From: CAIMMJ01 sp037131955
GTDB lineage: Bacteria; Bacteroidota; Bacteroidia; UBA4408
Length of the DNA stretch: 13,912 bases
Assembly: GCA_037131955.1 (NCBI GenBank)
Contig: JBAXQC010000072.1
Coordinates: forward strand, 1 to 13,912
Direction: 5' to 3'
In this document: piece by piece, positions 1 to 8,399 of the stretch
How the letters are laid out: every line of letters begins with the position of its first letter
How positions within the stretch are numbered: position 1 is the first letter of the stretch
Position numbers and translations under genes: made by a program
Notes under the pieces: model-generated
What the model saw: only the letters and a program-made list of their open reading frames with translations
Told to the model about the DNA's origin: nothing
Database searches by the model: none

Positions 1-22
1 GCGGAACGCTAAGTGATAAATG

Positions 23-45
23 AAATTAGTATAAAAAACTAATTT
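23..45 (-). terminator. AT-rich inverted repeat at the end of gpsA, weak terminator candidate
   Basis: A perfect 8-bp inverted repeat (aaattagt and actaattt) encloses a 7-nt loop. It overlaps the gpsA stop codon. Read on the minus strand, the loop is T-rich. The stem has only one G-C pair and no clear T tract follows, so termination is only a possibility. The operon may instead continue beyond the window edge. Confidence 0.3.
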
Positions 46-1045
46 ATCCCAATAACTCAGTGAGCAACCTAATTTCTATAACCGGAGAAATTTTTTCGTA
101 AATAATATTATACACTGCATTGGTAATTGGCATGTGTACATTGTATTTTTTGTTTATTTGATGAATACAGTTTACGGCATAATATCCTTCGGCAATCATG
201 TTCATTTCCATTTGTGCAAATTTTACCGAATAGCCTTTACCTAACATGTTTCCGAAAGTTCTATTACGGCTAAACTGAGAGTAGGAGGTAACCAATAAAT
301 CTCCCAAATAAGCCGGACTTTTTATGTCACGTTCAATTGGATGAACAACTTCTACAAATCTTTGTATTTCTTGAATTGCATTGGAAATTAATACTGCCTG
401 AAAATTATCGCCATAGCCTAAACCGTGACAAATTCCGCTGGCAATAGCAAAAATATTTTTTAAAACAGCAGAGTATTCTGTTCCAAAAATATCGTCGCTA
501 AGCGTTGTTTTTAAATACCTGCAAGAAAGGTGGTTTGCCAAAAAAGCTGCGGCCTCTTGGTTTTGCGAGGCAATGGTTAAATAAGATAATTTTTCTAATG
601 CTACTTCCTCTGCATGGCATGGCCCAGTTATTACACCAATATTAGAAATTGGAATTCCGTAATGCTCCATTAAAAAATCTCCTACTATTTGATTTTCATT
701 TGGAACAATTCCTTTGATAGCAGAAAAAATTAATTTATGTTGTAAATCTTCTGCCGTAATTTGGCCAAGCGATAATTTTAAAAAGGCTGCTGGTACTGCT
801 AATATTAGTAAATCGTAATTTTTTATGATGTTAGTAATATCTGTTTCAATGTTAATTTTACTCACCTCTAATTCTACACTGCTCAGGTAATTTGGGTTGT
901 GACTATATTTTTGAATGTACTCTTTTGTTTCATTTTTTCTTACCCACCAACCCACATTATCACAATTGTTCAGCAGCATCTTTAGTATGGCAGTTGCCCA
1001 ACTTCCGCTACCTATAACAGCAATTTTTTTGTTTTCTACTTCCAT
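44..1045 (-). CDS. gpsA: NAD(P)H-dependent glycerol-3-phosphate dehydrogenase
   Basis: This cytoplasmic enzyme reduces dihydroxyacetone phosphate to sn-glycerol 3-phosphate, the backbone for phospholipid synthesis. The protein has 333 residues, normal for the family. It starts with a Rossmann dinucleotide-binding site, IGSGSWATA at residues 11-19. Next come KGI (110-112) and GPCHAEEVA (141-149), the Bacteroidota form of the usual GPSFA motif. LKNIFAIASG (195-204) contains the probable catalytic Lys196. LGDLLVT (247-253) and SRNRTFG (259-265) belong to the substrate-binding C-terminal domain. I chose the ATG at 1045. An in-frame TTG at 1060 would add five residues and overlap the preceding gene, and the shorter form puts the beta strand and GxGxxA at the usual distance from the start. 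It is the last gene of the lysS operon, 8 nt after the glycosyltransferase stop. Confidence 0.95.
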   Translation of the reverse strand: MEVENKKIAVIGSGSWATAILKMLLNNCDNVGWWVRKNETKEYIQKYSHNPNYLSSVELEVSKINIETDITNIIKNYDLLILAVPAAFLKLSLGQITAEDLQHKLIFSAIKGIVPNENQIVGDFLMEHYGIPISNIGVITGPCHAEEVALEKLSYLTIASQNQEAAAFLANHLSCRYLKTTLSDDIFGTEYSAVLKNIFAIASGICHGLGYGDNFQAVLISNAIQEIQRFVEVVHPIERDIKSPAYLGDLLVTSYSQFSRNRTFGNMLGKGYSVKFAQMEMNMIAEGYYAVNCIHQINKKYNVHMPITNAVYNIIYEKISPVIEIRLLTELLG

Positions 1046-1053
1046 TTTTCTAA

Positions 1054-3012
1054 TTACCAATTATTGTACTTTCCATAAACCAACGGATTACCTTGAACAG
1101 ATTCTATCTTAAAGTTTTTTATTAATAGGGAATCGTTTCCGTTGTTCCAAATGTATGAACTAATTTCATCGCCCGCTTTATAACTTTTATTCCATTTGCA
1201 CACAAAATTCAAGTTGTACCATTCATCCTTTTTTGAGTTGAATAAATTAAAATTCAATCCTCTCCATTCTATCAGAGAATCATTTCTTTTACATTCAAAA
1301 ACCAAAATTGCATTGCTGTTATCTGATAGTTTTTTTAAATCTACACTTACATTTAACATAGAATTTTTATCATAGAAACTACCTTCTAAAAGGTTTTTGT
1401 AATTTATACTGTAGTTGTTGGTTGCAGACAAAAGTTGAACACTAGAATCGCTTTGCCAAGATGTGTTTGCACCTGTAAACGGAGAGCTTGGAGCAGAAAA
1501 ATTGCAAGTAAAAACTCTCTGAGAGGAATCACTGATGGTGTATTTGTTTTTGCTTTTAGAAAAAATATAGAATTCAGAATTGTTAAAATATTTTTTCTCC
1601 ATTAAGTAGGGAAAGTATTTTTTTATAATTGGAATAACCTCAAATTGATTGTCTAGATTACTCCAAGAATACGAAAAGTATTTCTTGCTTTTTGAAGCAC
1701 TTTCCACTTCTTTTTCAAAGTATTTTAAATTCTCTAAATTTATTACATAAAGTTGACCATAGTTTATTTTTTCGTAAAGTCTGTTGTTGTAATAGTCTAT
1801 AAAAAACTGCGAATCTACATTTGTTTTATGTTCAATATTTATTGAGCCAAGCACATTATTCCATTTCTCAGATAGCGCTACAATTTCTTTGTACACTCCA
1901 AAAAATTGTTTGGAATATATTTTTTGAATAAAAATGCTTACATAAAGCAGGGAGGCCAAAAAGGAAAAAACAAAAAGGTATTTTATTTTTTTGTGTTCAA
2001 TTTCTCCAAAAAAAGAAAAAAGGAAAATAAATAGAAAAGGAGTAGAAAAAATTAATACAGAATTTTGAAGTATAGGATTAACTTTTATGGAGTAGAAATA
2101 GGCGAATAGCATGGGTATTAAAAACCACATCAGCGAAATAAACTTCCATTTTATTGGATATAAATTTCTTTTTGCAAAAACAATGAGCAATGCACCAAAC
2201 AACAACATGGTATACAAATAATACCTGCTGTGGTTAAAAATGTATTTAAAAAAATCTTCAAAAAAATCTATGTCTGGTTTTGCCAGCCATCCGTTATCGC
2301 CGCCCACACCGCCTTGGCTGAGCTGAAAGAGAAAAACATTTATAAAAGGCAAAAAACATACAACTGCCAGCACACCACTCAATAAATAATAAACAATTAT
2401 TTCTTTTCGCAACAAAAATAATCCGCTTATTCCAACCATTCCTACAAATAAAAAACTCATGGCATGTGTGAGCATTGCCATTCCCATACTTAAGCCAAGC
2501 AACAAAAAATGAAAGATAGAAATTGATTTTTCTACAAAAATTTTTTGCCAAAAGTAAACTGCACTCAAACAAAAAAACAATCCAAAGGCATAAGGCCTGG
2601 CAATTCTGCTGTAGATAAAAAACAACTGTGAAGTGGCAACAATTGCCATAACAAATAGGGCAGGAGAGGAGCCAATAAATTTTTTTGCAGCAGAATAGCT
2701 CAGGTAAACAGAGAATGAGCCAAGAACAACAAATGGAATTCTAAGCATCCATTCGCCGGTTCCAAAAATTTTGCACCAATAAAAAATAAAAATCTGAACC
2801 AATGGTGGGTGCATATCTGGCACCACGCCTTTGTAAATTAAATCGTAAAAAGAATCGTAATTTATACGTGACAATGCACTGAGCTCATCGGCAGAAATAG
2901 AAAAATTTCCTGCATCAAACAATCTATAAATTAAGGAAACAAAAAAAATAAACCAAGCAATCTTATCGTCATTCCCATTGAAACTATTTTTTGAGAGATA
3001 AGATTTTTCCAA
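1054..3012 (-). CDS. GT39/PMT-type integral membrane glycosyltransferase
   Basis: The 652-residue protein has about ten hydrophobic segments between residues 17 and 362, then a soluble C-terminal part. The first outer loop carries Asp42-Glu43 in SADELSAL, where GT-C enzymes of the ArnT/PMT type keep their catalytic acidic residue. DMHPPL (66-71) and SRIARPYAF (135-143) also fit family 39. Such enzymes use lipid-linked sugars as donors and act on the periplasmic face. Donor and acceptor cannot be read from the sequence. Residues 363-490 are soluble and unassigned. Residues 500-640 look beta-rich, perhaps a jelly-roll carbohydrate-binding domain; that is inference. The start is TTG: no ATG, GTG or CTG lies upstream before a stop at 3031-3033, and the next Met is residue 67, inside the catalytic region. 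It lies 11 nt after lysS and 8 nt before gpsA, so it is probably co-transcribed with both. Confidence 0.8.
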   Translation of the reverse strand: MEKSYLSKNSFNGNDDKIAWFIFFVSLIYRLFDAGNFSISADELSALSRINYDSFYDLIYKGVVPDMHPPLVQIFIFYWCKIFGTGEWMLRIPFVVLGSFSVYLSYSAAKKFIGSSPALFVMAIVATSQLFFIYSRIARPYAFGLFFCLSAVYFWQKIFVEKSISIFHFLLLGLSMGMAMLTHAMSFLFVGMVGISGLFLLRKEIIVYYLLSGVLAVVCFLPFINVFLFQLSQGGVGGDNGWLAKPDIDFFEDFFKYIFNHSRYYLYTMLLFGALLIVFAKRNLYPIKWKFISLMWFLIPMLFAYFYSIKVNPILQNSVLIFSTPFLFIFLFSFFGEIEHKKIKYLFVFSFLASLLYVSIFIQKIYSKQFFGVYKEIVALSEKWNNVLGSINIEHKTNVDSQFFIDYYNNRLYEKINYGQLYVINLENLKYFEKEVESASKSKKYFSYSWSNLDNQFEVIPIIKKYFPYLMEKKYFNNSEFYIFSKSKNKYTISDSSQRVFTCNFSAPSSPFTGANTSWQSDSSVQLLSATNNYSINYKNLLEGSFYDKNSMLNVSVDLKKLSDNSNAILVFECKRNDSLIEWRGLNFNLFNSKKDEWYNLNFVCKWNKSYKAGDEISSYIWNNGNDSLLIKNFKIESVQGNPLVYGKYNNW

Positions 3013-3023
3013 GGCTGTTTTTT

Positions 3024-4535
3024 TTAAGGATTATTTTCTGGTCTCATTTGAGGAAAGAAAATTACATCTTGTATAGAATTTGAATTGGTGAATATCATGG
3101 CTAACCTGTCTATTCCTATGCCTAAGCCCGATGTTGGAGGCATTCCAAATTCCATAGCTCTTAAAAAATCTTCGTCTAATTGCATGGCTTCTTCGTCGCC
3201 TTTATTGGCCAAAATTAATTGTTCTTCAAAACGTTTTCTTTGGTCAATGGGGTCGTTTAATTCAGAGTAGGCATTACAAATTTCTTTCCCGTTGCAAATT
3301 ACTTCAAACCTTTCTACCAATCCTTTTTGCGAACGGTGGTTTTTTGCCAATGGTGACATCTCTTTTGGATAATCTGTTATAAATGTGGGTTGAATTAATT
3401 TGGGTTCAACAGTTAATCCAAATATTTCGTCAATTAATTTTGAACGGCCCATTTTTTCTGTAACATGAATTCCTAATTTAGTTGCAGATGCAATTAATTC
3501 CTCATCGCTTGATGTTTCAATATCTACACCTGAAAATTCTAAAATCGCTTCCTTCATCGTGTATTGTTTCCAAGGTCTTTTAAAACTTATGGTGTTGTTA
3601 CCCACTAAAACTTCTGAAGTTCCATGAATGGCTACACACATTTTTTCGGTCATCTCTTCCATTAAATTCATCATCCACAAATAATCTTTGTAAGCCACGT
3701 ATAGCTCTAGCATTGTAAATTCTGGATTGTGAAACCTGCTCATGCCTTCGTTTCTAAAGTCTTTTGCAAATTCATAAACAGCATCAAAGCCTCCTACAAT
3801 TAGTTTTTTTAAGTACAATTCATTAGCAATTCTCAAAAACAATTGCATGTCTAAAGTATTGTGATGAGTGGTAAATGGCTTTGCGGCTGCTCCACCGTGT
3901 ATGGGCTGAAGGATTGGTGTTTCAACTTCTAAGTATCCTTTTTCGTTTAAAAAATTTCTCATAAAAGAAATCATTTTAGAACGTTTTATAAATGTATTTC
4001 TAATGTCCGGATTTACAATTAAATCCAAGTACCTCATTCTGTAGCGTTGTTCAGGGTCTGAAAATGCATCGTGTGTTTTCCCATCTTCGTCCACCTTTAC
4101 CACTGGCAGTGGCTTCAGAGATTTACTCAATAATTTCAATGAAGTACAGTGCAAGGTTGTTTCTCCCATTTTTGTGGTAAAAACGTAACCTGTAAGTCCA
4201 ATAATATCTCCTAAATGAATAAGTTTTTTAAACAAAACATCGTATGTAGTTTTGTCTTCTCCTGCACAAATGTCATCTCTACGAACATAAATTTGCATTC
4301 GGCCCGATTCGTCTTGTATCTCTGCAAAACAAGCTTTTCCCATGTCTCTTACACTCATTATTCTGCCTGCAATGCTTATGTCTTTGTAGCCTAATTTATC
4401 TTTTTCGTAATTTTTTAAAATATCTTTTGTAGATGCATTTACATGGAATAGTTCAGCCGGATAAGGGTTAATTCCTAAACTAATAATTTCTTCTAACGCT
4501 TTTCTTTTAACTATTTCTTGCTCTGATAAAACCAT
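3024..4535 (-). CDS. lysS: Lysyl-tRNA synthetase, class II
   Basis: This cytoplasmic enzyme charges tRNA-Lys with lysine using ATP. The protein has 503 residues, normal for bacterial LysS. The N-terminal OB fold that binds the anticodon lies near residues 52-140 (ISIAGRIMSVRDMGKACF). The class II catalytic core follows: motif 1 around 195-210 (EKGYLEVETPILQP), motif 2 at 260-273 (FRNEGMSRFHNPEF, with Arg261 and Glu263), and motif 3 at 470-478 (GLGIGIDRL, with Arg477). RYLDLIVNP at 168-176 is also typical of LysS. The ATG at 4535 has no Shine-Dalgarno sequence, as usual in Bacteroidota. It is the first gene of a minus-strand operon and is divergent from the plug gene, with 75 nt between them. 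Confidence 0.97.
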   Translation of the reverse strand: MVLSEQEIVKRKALEEIISLGINPYPAELFHVNASTKDILKNYEKDKLGYKDISIAGRIMSVRDMGKACFAEIQDESGRMQIYVRRDDICAGEDKTTYDVLFKKLIHLGDIIGLTGYVFTTKMGETTLHCTSLKLLSKSLKPLPVVKVDEDGKTHDAFSDPEQRYRMRYLDLIVNPDIRNTFIKRSKMISFMRNFLNEKGYLEVETPILQPIHGGAAAKPFTTHHNTLDMQLFLRIANELYLKKLIVGGFDAVYEFAKDFRNEGMSRFHNPEFTMLELYVAYKDYLWMMNLMEEMTEKMCVAIHGTSEVLVGNNTISFKRPWKQYTMKEAILEFSGVDIETSSDEELIASATKLGIHVTEKMGRSKLIDEIFGLTVEPKLIQPTFITDYPKEMSPLAKNHRSQKGLVERFEVICNGKEICNAYSELNDPIDQRKRFEEQLILANKGDEEAMQLDEDFLRAMEFGMPPTSGLGIGIDRLAMIFTNSNSIQDVIFFPQMRPENNP

Positions 4536-4562
4536 ATTTTTCTAAAATAATTTACATTTTTG

Positions 4563-4570
4563 CAAATATA
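4563..4570 (-). promoter_or_regulatory. Probable -7 box of the lysS operon promoter
   Basis: Read on the minus strand this is TATATTTG, a full match to the Bacteroidota -7 consensus TAnnTTTG. It ends 27 nt before the lysS ATG, nearly the same distance as the boxes before the GH5 gene (29 nt) and pdhA (28 nt). No TTTG is found at the expected -33 place, so the call rests on one box. Confidence 0.5.
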
Positions 4571-4610
4571 AAGGTTTTGAAATAGCACCTAATCCATTTT
4601 ATCCTATTCT

Positions 4611-5918
4611 ATGAACAAATTAATGAACACCAAAAACTATTTTCTACATGTAATAATGTTACTGGTTTTTAATTTTAGTTTTCTTTTTGCTCAAGACAAT
4701 GATTATGCAAAACAAGAATTACAAATGGATAATATAGTTTATTATTCAACCATAAAAACTGTTCAATGCTACCACGAAAAATCTGAAACATCTTTTCCTG
4801 CAATAGAACTGGCAAAAGGCGAAAGAATTATTCTAGCCTTTGATGATTTAGAAGCGGGAGTAAAATCTTTGCAATACACATTTATACATTGCGATTTTAA
4901 TTGGAATCCTTCTAGTTTAATGACCCTTGATTATTTGTATGGGTCACCAGAAGACAACATCACAAATTGGCAAGCATCAAGCAATACTATGCCTGTTTAC
5001 ACTCACTTTAAATTAAGTTTTCCAAACAATAATCTACAAGTAACAAAGTCGGGGAACTACATCATTAAAGTATACCAAAACAACGACCCGGAACAACTAA
5101 TTTTAACTAGACGATTTTTAGTGTTTGAAAAAAAAGTGGGTATCAACGCCAATGTTCATGGTGCAACAAATAATCAAGACAGAAGCTATAAACAAGAAGT
5201 AGATTTTGAAATAGGAATTGGAGACTTTCCTTTAAATGAGCCTTATAACAACGTTTTGGTGAGTATTCTTCAAAATCAAAGATTCGATAATGCTATAACA
5301 AGCTTAAAGCCAATGTATGCAAAAAGTAACTCACTTTCCTACGATTACGACGAAGGAAATGTGTTTAACGGTTTAAGTGAATTTAGAGAATTAGACATTA
5401 AAAACTTACAGCTAACTTCGCTAAGAGTAAGTAACATTAGAAGAGATGATGACAAATACTACCATGTTTTTATGAACAACGAAGAATCAAATGCATTTAA
5501 GAAGTATTCGTACAATAGAGATTTAAATGGTCAATTTGTAATAAAAAATGCACTAGGTTTATCAGACACAGATGCCGATTATGCTTATGTTCATTTTACC
5601 TTACCTGCCGATAAACAATACACTGGCGATGTTTACGTTACTGGTGCATTTTCTGCTTTTAAATGTTTGCCCCAGTATAAAATGATTTACGACGATACAA
5701 AAAAAATGTATTTGCTTAGAGCTCCATTTAAACAAGGCTATTACAACTATCACTTTAGAGTAAAGAAAGCCGAAGTAGAGGATGAAACAGCAATTGAAGG
5801 CAACCGTTTTGAAACAGAAAATTCTTATACCATTTTAGTTTATTACAGAGGAATTGGTTTTTTTTACGATAAATTAATTGGCATTTCGCAGGTATATTCC
5901 AACTCATTTTCACGTTGA
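4611..5918 (+). CDS. Type IX secretion system plug protein (DUF5103 family)
   Basis: The 435-residue protein has an N-terminal signal peptide (hydrophobic core at about 11-26, ending FLFAQ). Its sequence fits the family first called DUF5103 and later T9SS plug. Family-typical stretches are TIKTVQCY (47-54), FDDLEAGVKSLQYTFIHCDF (77-96), WNPSS (98-102), SGNYIIKVY (147-155), LTRRFLVFE (165-173), QEVDFEI (195-201), DYDEGNVFNGLSEFRELDIK (245-264) and YYRGIGFFYDKLIG (411-424). In Flavobacterium the plug closes the periplasmic side of the SprA translocon when the PorV shuttle is not bound. The assignment comes from remembered family pattern, not a search. A second in-frame ATG at 4623 would shorten the signal peptide by four residues and is equally possible. 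I found no consensus promoter in the 75 nt shared with lysS. The two T9SS cargo genes lie about 3 kb downstream. Confidence 0.82.
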   Translation: MNKLMNTKNYFLHVIMLLVFNFSFLFAQDNDYAKQELQMDNIVYYSTIKTVQCYHEKSETSFPAIELAKGERIILAFDDLEAGVKSLQYTFIHCDFNWNPSSLMTLDYLYGSPEDNITNWQASSNTMPVYTHFKLSFPNNNLQVTKSGNYIIKVYQNNDPEQLILTRRFLVFEKKVGINANVHGATNNQDRSYKQEVDFEIGIGDFPLNEPYNNVLVSILQNQRFDNAITSLKPMYAKSNSLSYDYDEGNVFNGLSEFRELDIKNLQLTSLRVSNIRRDDDKYYHVFMNNEESNAFKKYSYNRDLNGQFVIKNALGLSDTDADYAYVHFTLPADKQYTGDVYVTGAFSAFKCLPQYKMIYDDTKKMYLLRAPFKQGYYNYHFRVKKAEVEDETAIEGNRFETENSYTILVYYRGIGFFYDKLIGISQVYSNSFSR

Positions 5919-5938
5919 AACATTCTTGTATAGATTTG
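5908..5938 (+). promoter_or_regulatory. Candidate promoter of the GH5-barrel gene
   Basis: TAGATTTG at 5931-5938 matches the Bacteroidota -7 consensus TAnnTTTG. TTTC at 5908-5911, one base off the -33 TTTG, lies upstream with a 19-nt spacer. The -7 box ends 29 nt before the ATG at 5968. The -33 box overlaps the last codons of the plug gene, so the GH5 gene probably has its own transcription start. Confidence 0.5.
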
Positions 5939-5967
5939 TTAACTGCAACCTTAATTGACAACCGATA

Positions 5968-8211
5968 ATGAAACATACAACTACAAAAAGACAAGTTTCA
6001 AAATCGACAAGAAATCTACTTTTACTATTAGCATTTCTGATTTCAGTAAATAGAATCCAAGCACAAACCATTTGGAATAACACATCGTTCGTTCATCGCC
6101 ATGGACAAGAAATTCATGATTGGCATAATACACCAATTAAACTCAATGGAGTCAACCTTGGAGCTTGGTTAAACTGGGAGGGCTGGATGTGGGGCGGTGG
6201 TTTTATTCCTGAAAAGGAACTCGCAAACAATATGCAATCATTAACTGGAACTGATGTTTTTAATTCTTTTAGAGATTCTGTTTACAAAAACTTCATCACA
6301 AAAGCAGATATAAAAAAGATTAGTCTATTGGGATTTAATGTTGTTCGTATTCCTTTTAATCATACAATATTGGAAGAAGACACTACCCCATTCGTATATA
6401 AAGAGTCAGGTTGGAAAATTCTTGATAGCGTTTTAAAATGGTGTGAAGATTACAATGTTTACGCTGTAGTGGATTTACACTCAGCTCCTGGAGGAGCGTC
6501 AAAATTGTACACAGCTGATGCTGATCCTATTAATTTATGGGAATCTACTACAAATAAAAACAGAACCATTCAGCTCTGGAAAGCAATAGCAAGTAGATAT
6601 AAAAACAGAGGAATTATTGCGGCTTATGATTTGTTAAATGAACCAAACGTAACGAATGCTGCTGATTTAACTAATTTATATAAGGTTTTGATAGACTCAA
6701 TTCGATCCATAGACAGCAACCATATGATCATGCTCGAAGGGAATAATTTCGCTCAAGACTTCTCAATGTTTAAAGCTTTACCAGATAAGAACATTTGTTT
6801 TCAGTTTCATATCTATTCTTGGTTTAACAGCACTAATGTTGCTAAGAACTTGCGGGAATATACAAACCTGTCTAATTCATTAGATGTTCCTTTCTGGTGT
6901 GGGGAGTGGGGAGAAAATGATTTGAATCAATTAAATGCAACCGTTAAGATATTAAAAAGCAATGAATATAAATTTTCCGGAAATTGCTTTTGGACATGGA
7001 AGAAAATGATAACAACTTTGCAATTGCCTAAACAAATTAATTTCCCTTATTTAATAGGCATAAACAATACGCTAGAATGGGATAAGGTTAGTTCATACCT
7101 TAACGATACATTATTAAATAAACCTAGCGCTGCTGAAACGCAGCAAGGTATTAACAGTTTTATTAACAGTATTCCATTAAAGAATTGCAATCTAAACAAA
7201 ACGTTGTTAGAATTATTAATCCAAAATAAAGACACGATTTATCCAACAAAATCAGCATCTATAAAAATGAAACTTCCAAGTTTTCTTTCTATTAACGGTT
7301 CTTCCTATCCCGGAATGGTTAGTATAAAAGAAAATAATAAATATGGTTTTTCAAATGGAGGATTAGCATTAACTATTCCAATATTTGCAAAATTAAAACT
7401 TGGCACTTTAACTCAACCAATAAGATTAAAAAGCTTATTATTTTCGACCTCCTCTAATGTTGGAATATTATCACCATCTTCCGGCATACCATCCAATGCT
7501 TTATATTCTAGTTTCTTAGGACTTACTTATCTCAACGTTTCAATAAAAAACAGCTACATAGCAGGCTTATATGCTTTTGAAAATGCCGATGGAAAAAGAT
7601 TTCTAAATGACATTCCAAACTTTGCTGGTTTATTTTTGTACTCACGGCAAAATAGCAATGGTAATACTTTTATTGCTGGTGCAGGATTACTTGCTTTTAA
7701 TGGAATTACATACGGTTTACCGGTGTTAGGGTATATAGCTAAATTTAATCCTAAATGGTCATTTCTTATGATCTTACCTGTAGTAACATCAATTAATTAT
7801 CAACCTAATAGTAACAACCGTTTTAGTTTTATTTTATCCCCACAAGGTAATTATTATAAAATTAGTGCAGGTGCGATTACCATTGCGGACACTTCATTAA
7901 TTGCAAAAAAAATTAATATACAAACGGGATCATTAAAAAGCGGTCTTTCTTGGAGTAAAAAAATAAATACCCGATTTGAGTTGTATATAGAAACGGGTAC
8001 ACTTATAGGAAATAGTATTACAGTTGCGAATAAAGATTTTACAATTACCGAAAACATTAATCCATCAGGCTATTGTCAAATAGGATTAAATATTACGCTT
8101 AACCCAAATCGTTTAGACATGGGCATAAAGCGTTCTAATAATAAAGGAAACAGTAGTAAAAAAGGATTCAATCCTTCTTTGTATAATATTGAAAGGCTTT
8201 ATTTGGATTAA
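5968..8211 (+). CDS. Family 5 glycoside hydrolase fused to a putative outer-membrane beta-barrel
   Basis: The 747-residue protein starts with a signal peptide (basic start, hydrophobic 17-29, ending IQAQ at 30-33). Residues about 38-385 are a GH5 (cellulase-fold) domain. Visible markers are GVNLGAWLNWEGW (61-73), VVRIPF with Arg127, DLHSAPGG with His171, DLLNEPN with the acid/base Glu225, FHIYSW with His281 and Tyr283, CGEWGE with the nucleophile Glu313, and FWTW at 341-344. All catalytic residues are present, so it should be active. The GVNLGAWL opening resembles exo-beta-1,3-glucanase-like GH5 members, but the substrate is not certain. Residues about 430-720 are rich in alternating hydrophobic and aromatic strands with polar turns (for example GLPVLGYIAKFNPKWSFLMI at 583-602). 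They resemble outer-membrane barrel families such as DUF6268. The C-terminal tail (721-747) is basic and shows no T9SS sorting domain. The ATG at 5968 gives a complete signal peptide. Confidence 0.82.
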   Translation: MKHTTTKRQVSKSTRNLLLLLAFLISVNRIQAQTIWNNTSFVHRHGQEIHDWHNTPIKLNGVNLGAWLNWEGWMWGGGFIPEKELANNMQSLTGTDVFNSFRDSVYKNFITKADIKKISLLGFNVVRIPFNHTILEEDTTPFVYKESGWKILDSVLKWCEDYNVYAVVDLHSAPGGASKLYTADADPINLWESTTNKNRTIQLWKAIASRYKNRGIIAAYDLLNEPNVTNAADLTNLYKVLIDSIRSIDSNHMIMLEGNNFAQDFSMFKALPDKNICFQFHIYSWFNSTNVAKNLREYTNLSNSLDVPFWCGEWGENDLNQLNATVKILKSNEYKFSGNCFWTWKKMITTLQLPKQINFPYLIGINNTLEWDKVSSYLNDTLLNKPSAAETQQGINSFINSIPLKNCNLNKTLLELLIQNKDTIYPTKSASIKMKLPSFLSINGSSYPGMVSIKENNKYGFSNGGLALTIPIFAKLKLGTLTQPIRLKSLLFSTSSNVGILSPSSGIPSNALYSSFLGLTYLNVSIKNSYIAGLYAFENADGKRFLNDIPNFAGLFLYSRQNSNGNTFIAGAGLLAFNGITYGLPVLGYIAKFNPKWSFLMILPVVTSINYQPNSNNRFSFILSPQGNYYKISAGAITIADTSLIAKKINIQTGSLKSGLSWSKKINTRFELYIETGTLIGNSITVANKDFTITENINPSGYCQIGLNITLNPNRLDMGIKRSNNKGNSSKKGFNPSLYNIERLYLD

Positions 8212-8250
8212 ATAGTGAATATTTATTAAGAAATAAAAAATGACGGAAAG

Positions 8251-8399
8251 AAAGGCAGCATATAACAGTACATTGGCAAACTATCGGGTTTAAGTGGTAC
8301 TTGAGCGTTCCATTTTCAATCTTACCTTTTGCGCAATTCTACAGATTGAAGTTCCAATCCGCCGCCGCGGACGCCAATTCGCAGATCTTCAAATCGTAA
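8251..8399 (+). repeat. Candidate dispersed non-coding repeat element
   Basis: This stretch is much richer in GC than its surroundings, with the core gccgccgcgg at 8361-8370. An 8-bp inverted repeat, ttcaatct (8315-8322) and agattgaa (8343-8350), encloses a 20-nt loop with the palindrome ttgcgcaa (8329-8336). Short frames can be read through it (AAYNSTLANYRV then stop; FKWYLSVPFSILPFAQFYRL from 8289, closing at 8399). Similar peptide fragments are familiar to me from repeat-derived spurious ORFs in Bacteroidota genomes. That is a memory-based hint, and there is no second copy in this window. Confidence 0.4.

Noticed and set aside
1046..1060. Longer gpsA form starting at TTG 1060
   Set aside because: It would overlap the glycosyltransferase stop and add five residues before a normal GpsA N-terminus; ATG at 1045 fits better.
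2294..2572. Second minus-strand frame inside the glycosyltransferase gene
   Set aside because: It overlaps a membrane region of a clearly real gene in another frame and shows no features of its own.
8258..8300. Integron attC-like site (taac ... gttt) in the repeat-like element
   Set aside because: The outer motifs do not form the paired R and L boxes of attC sites, and no integron integrase or cassette array is present.
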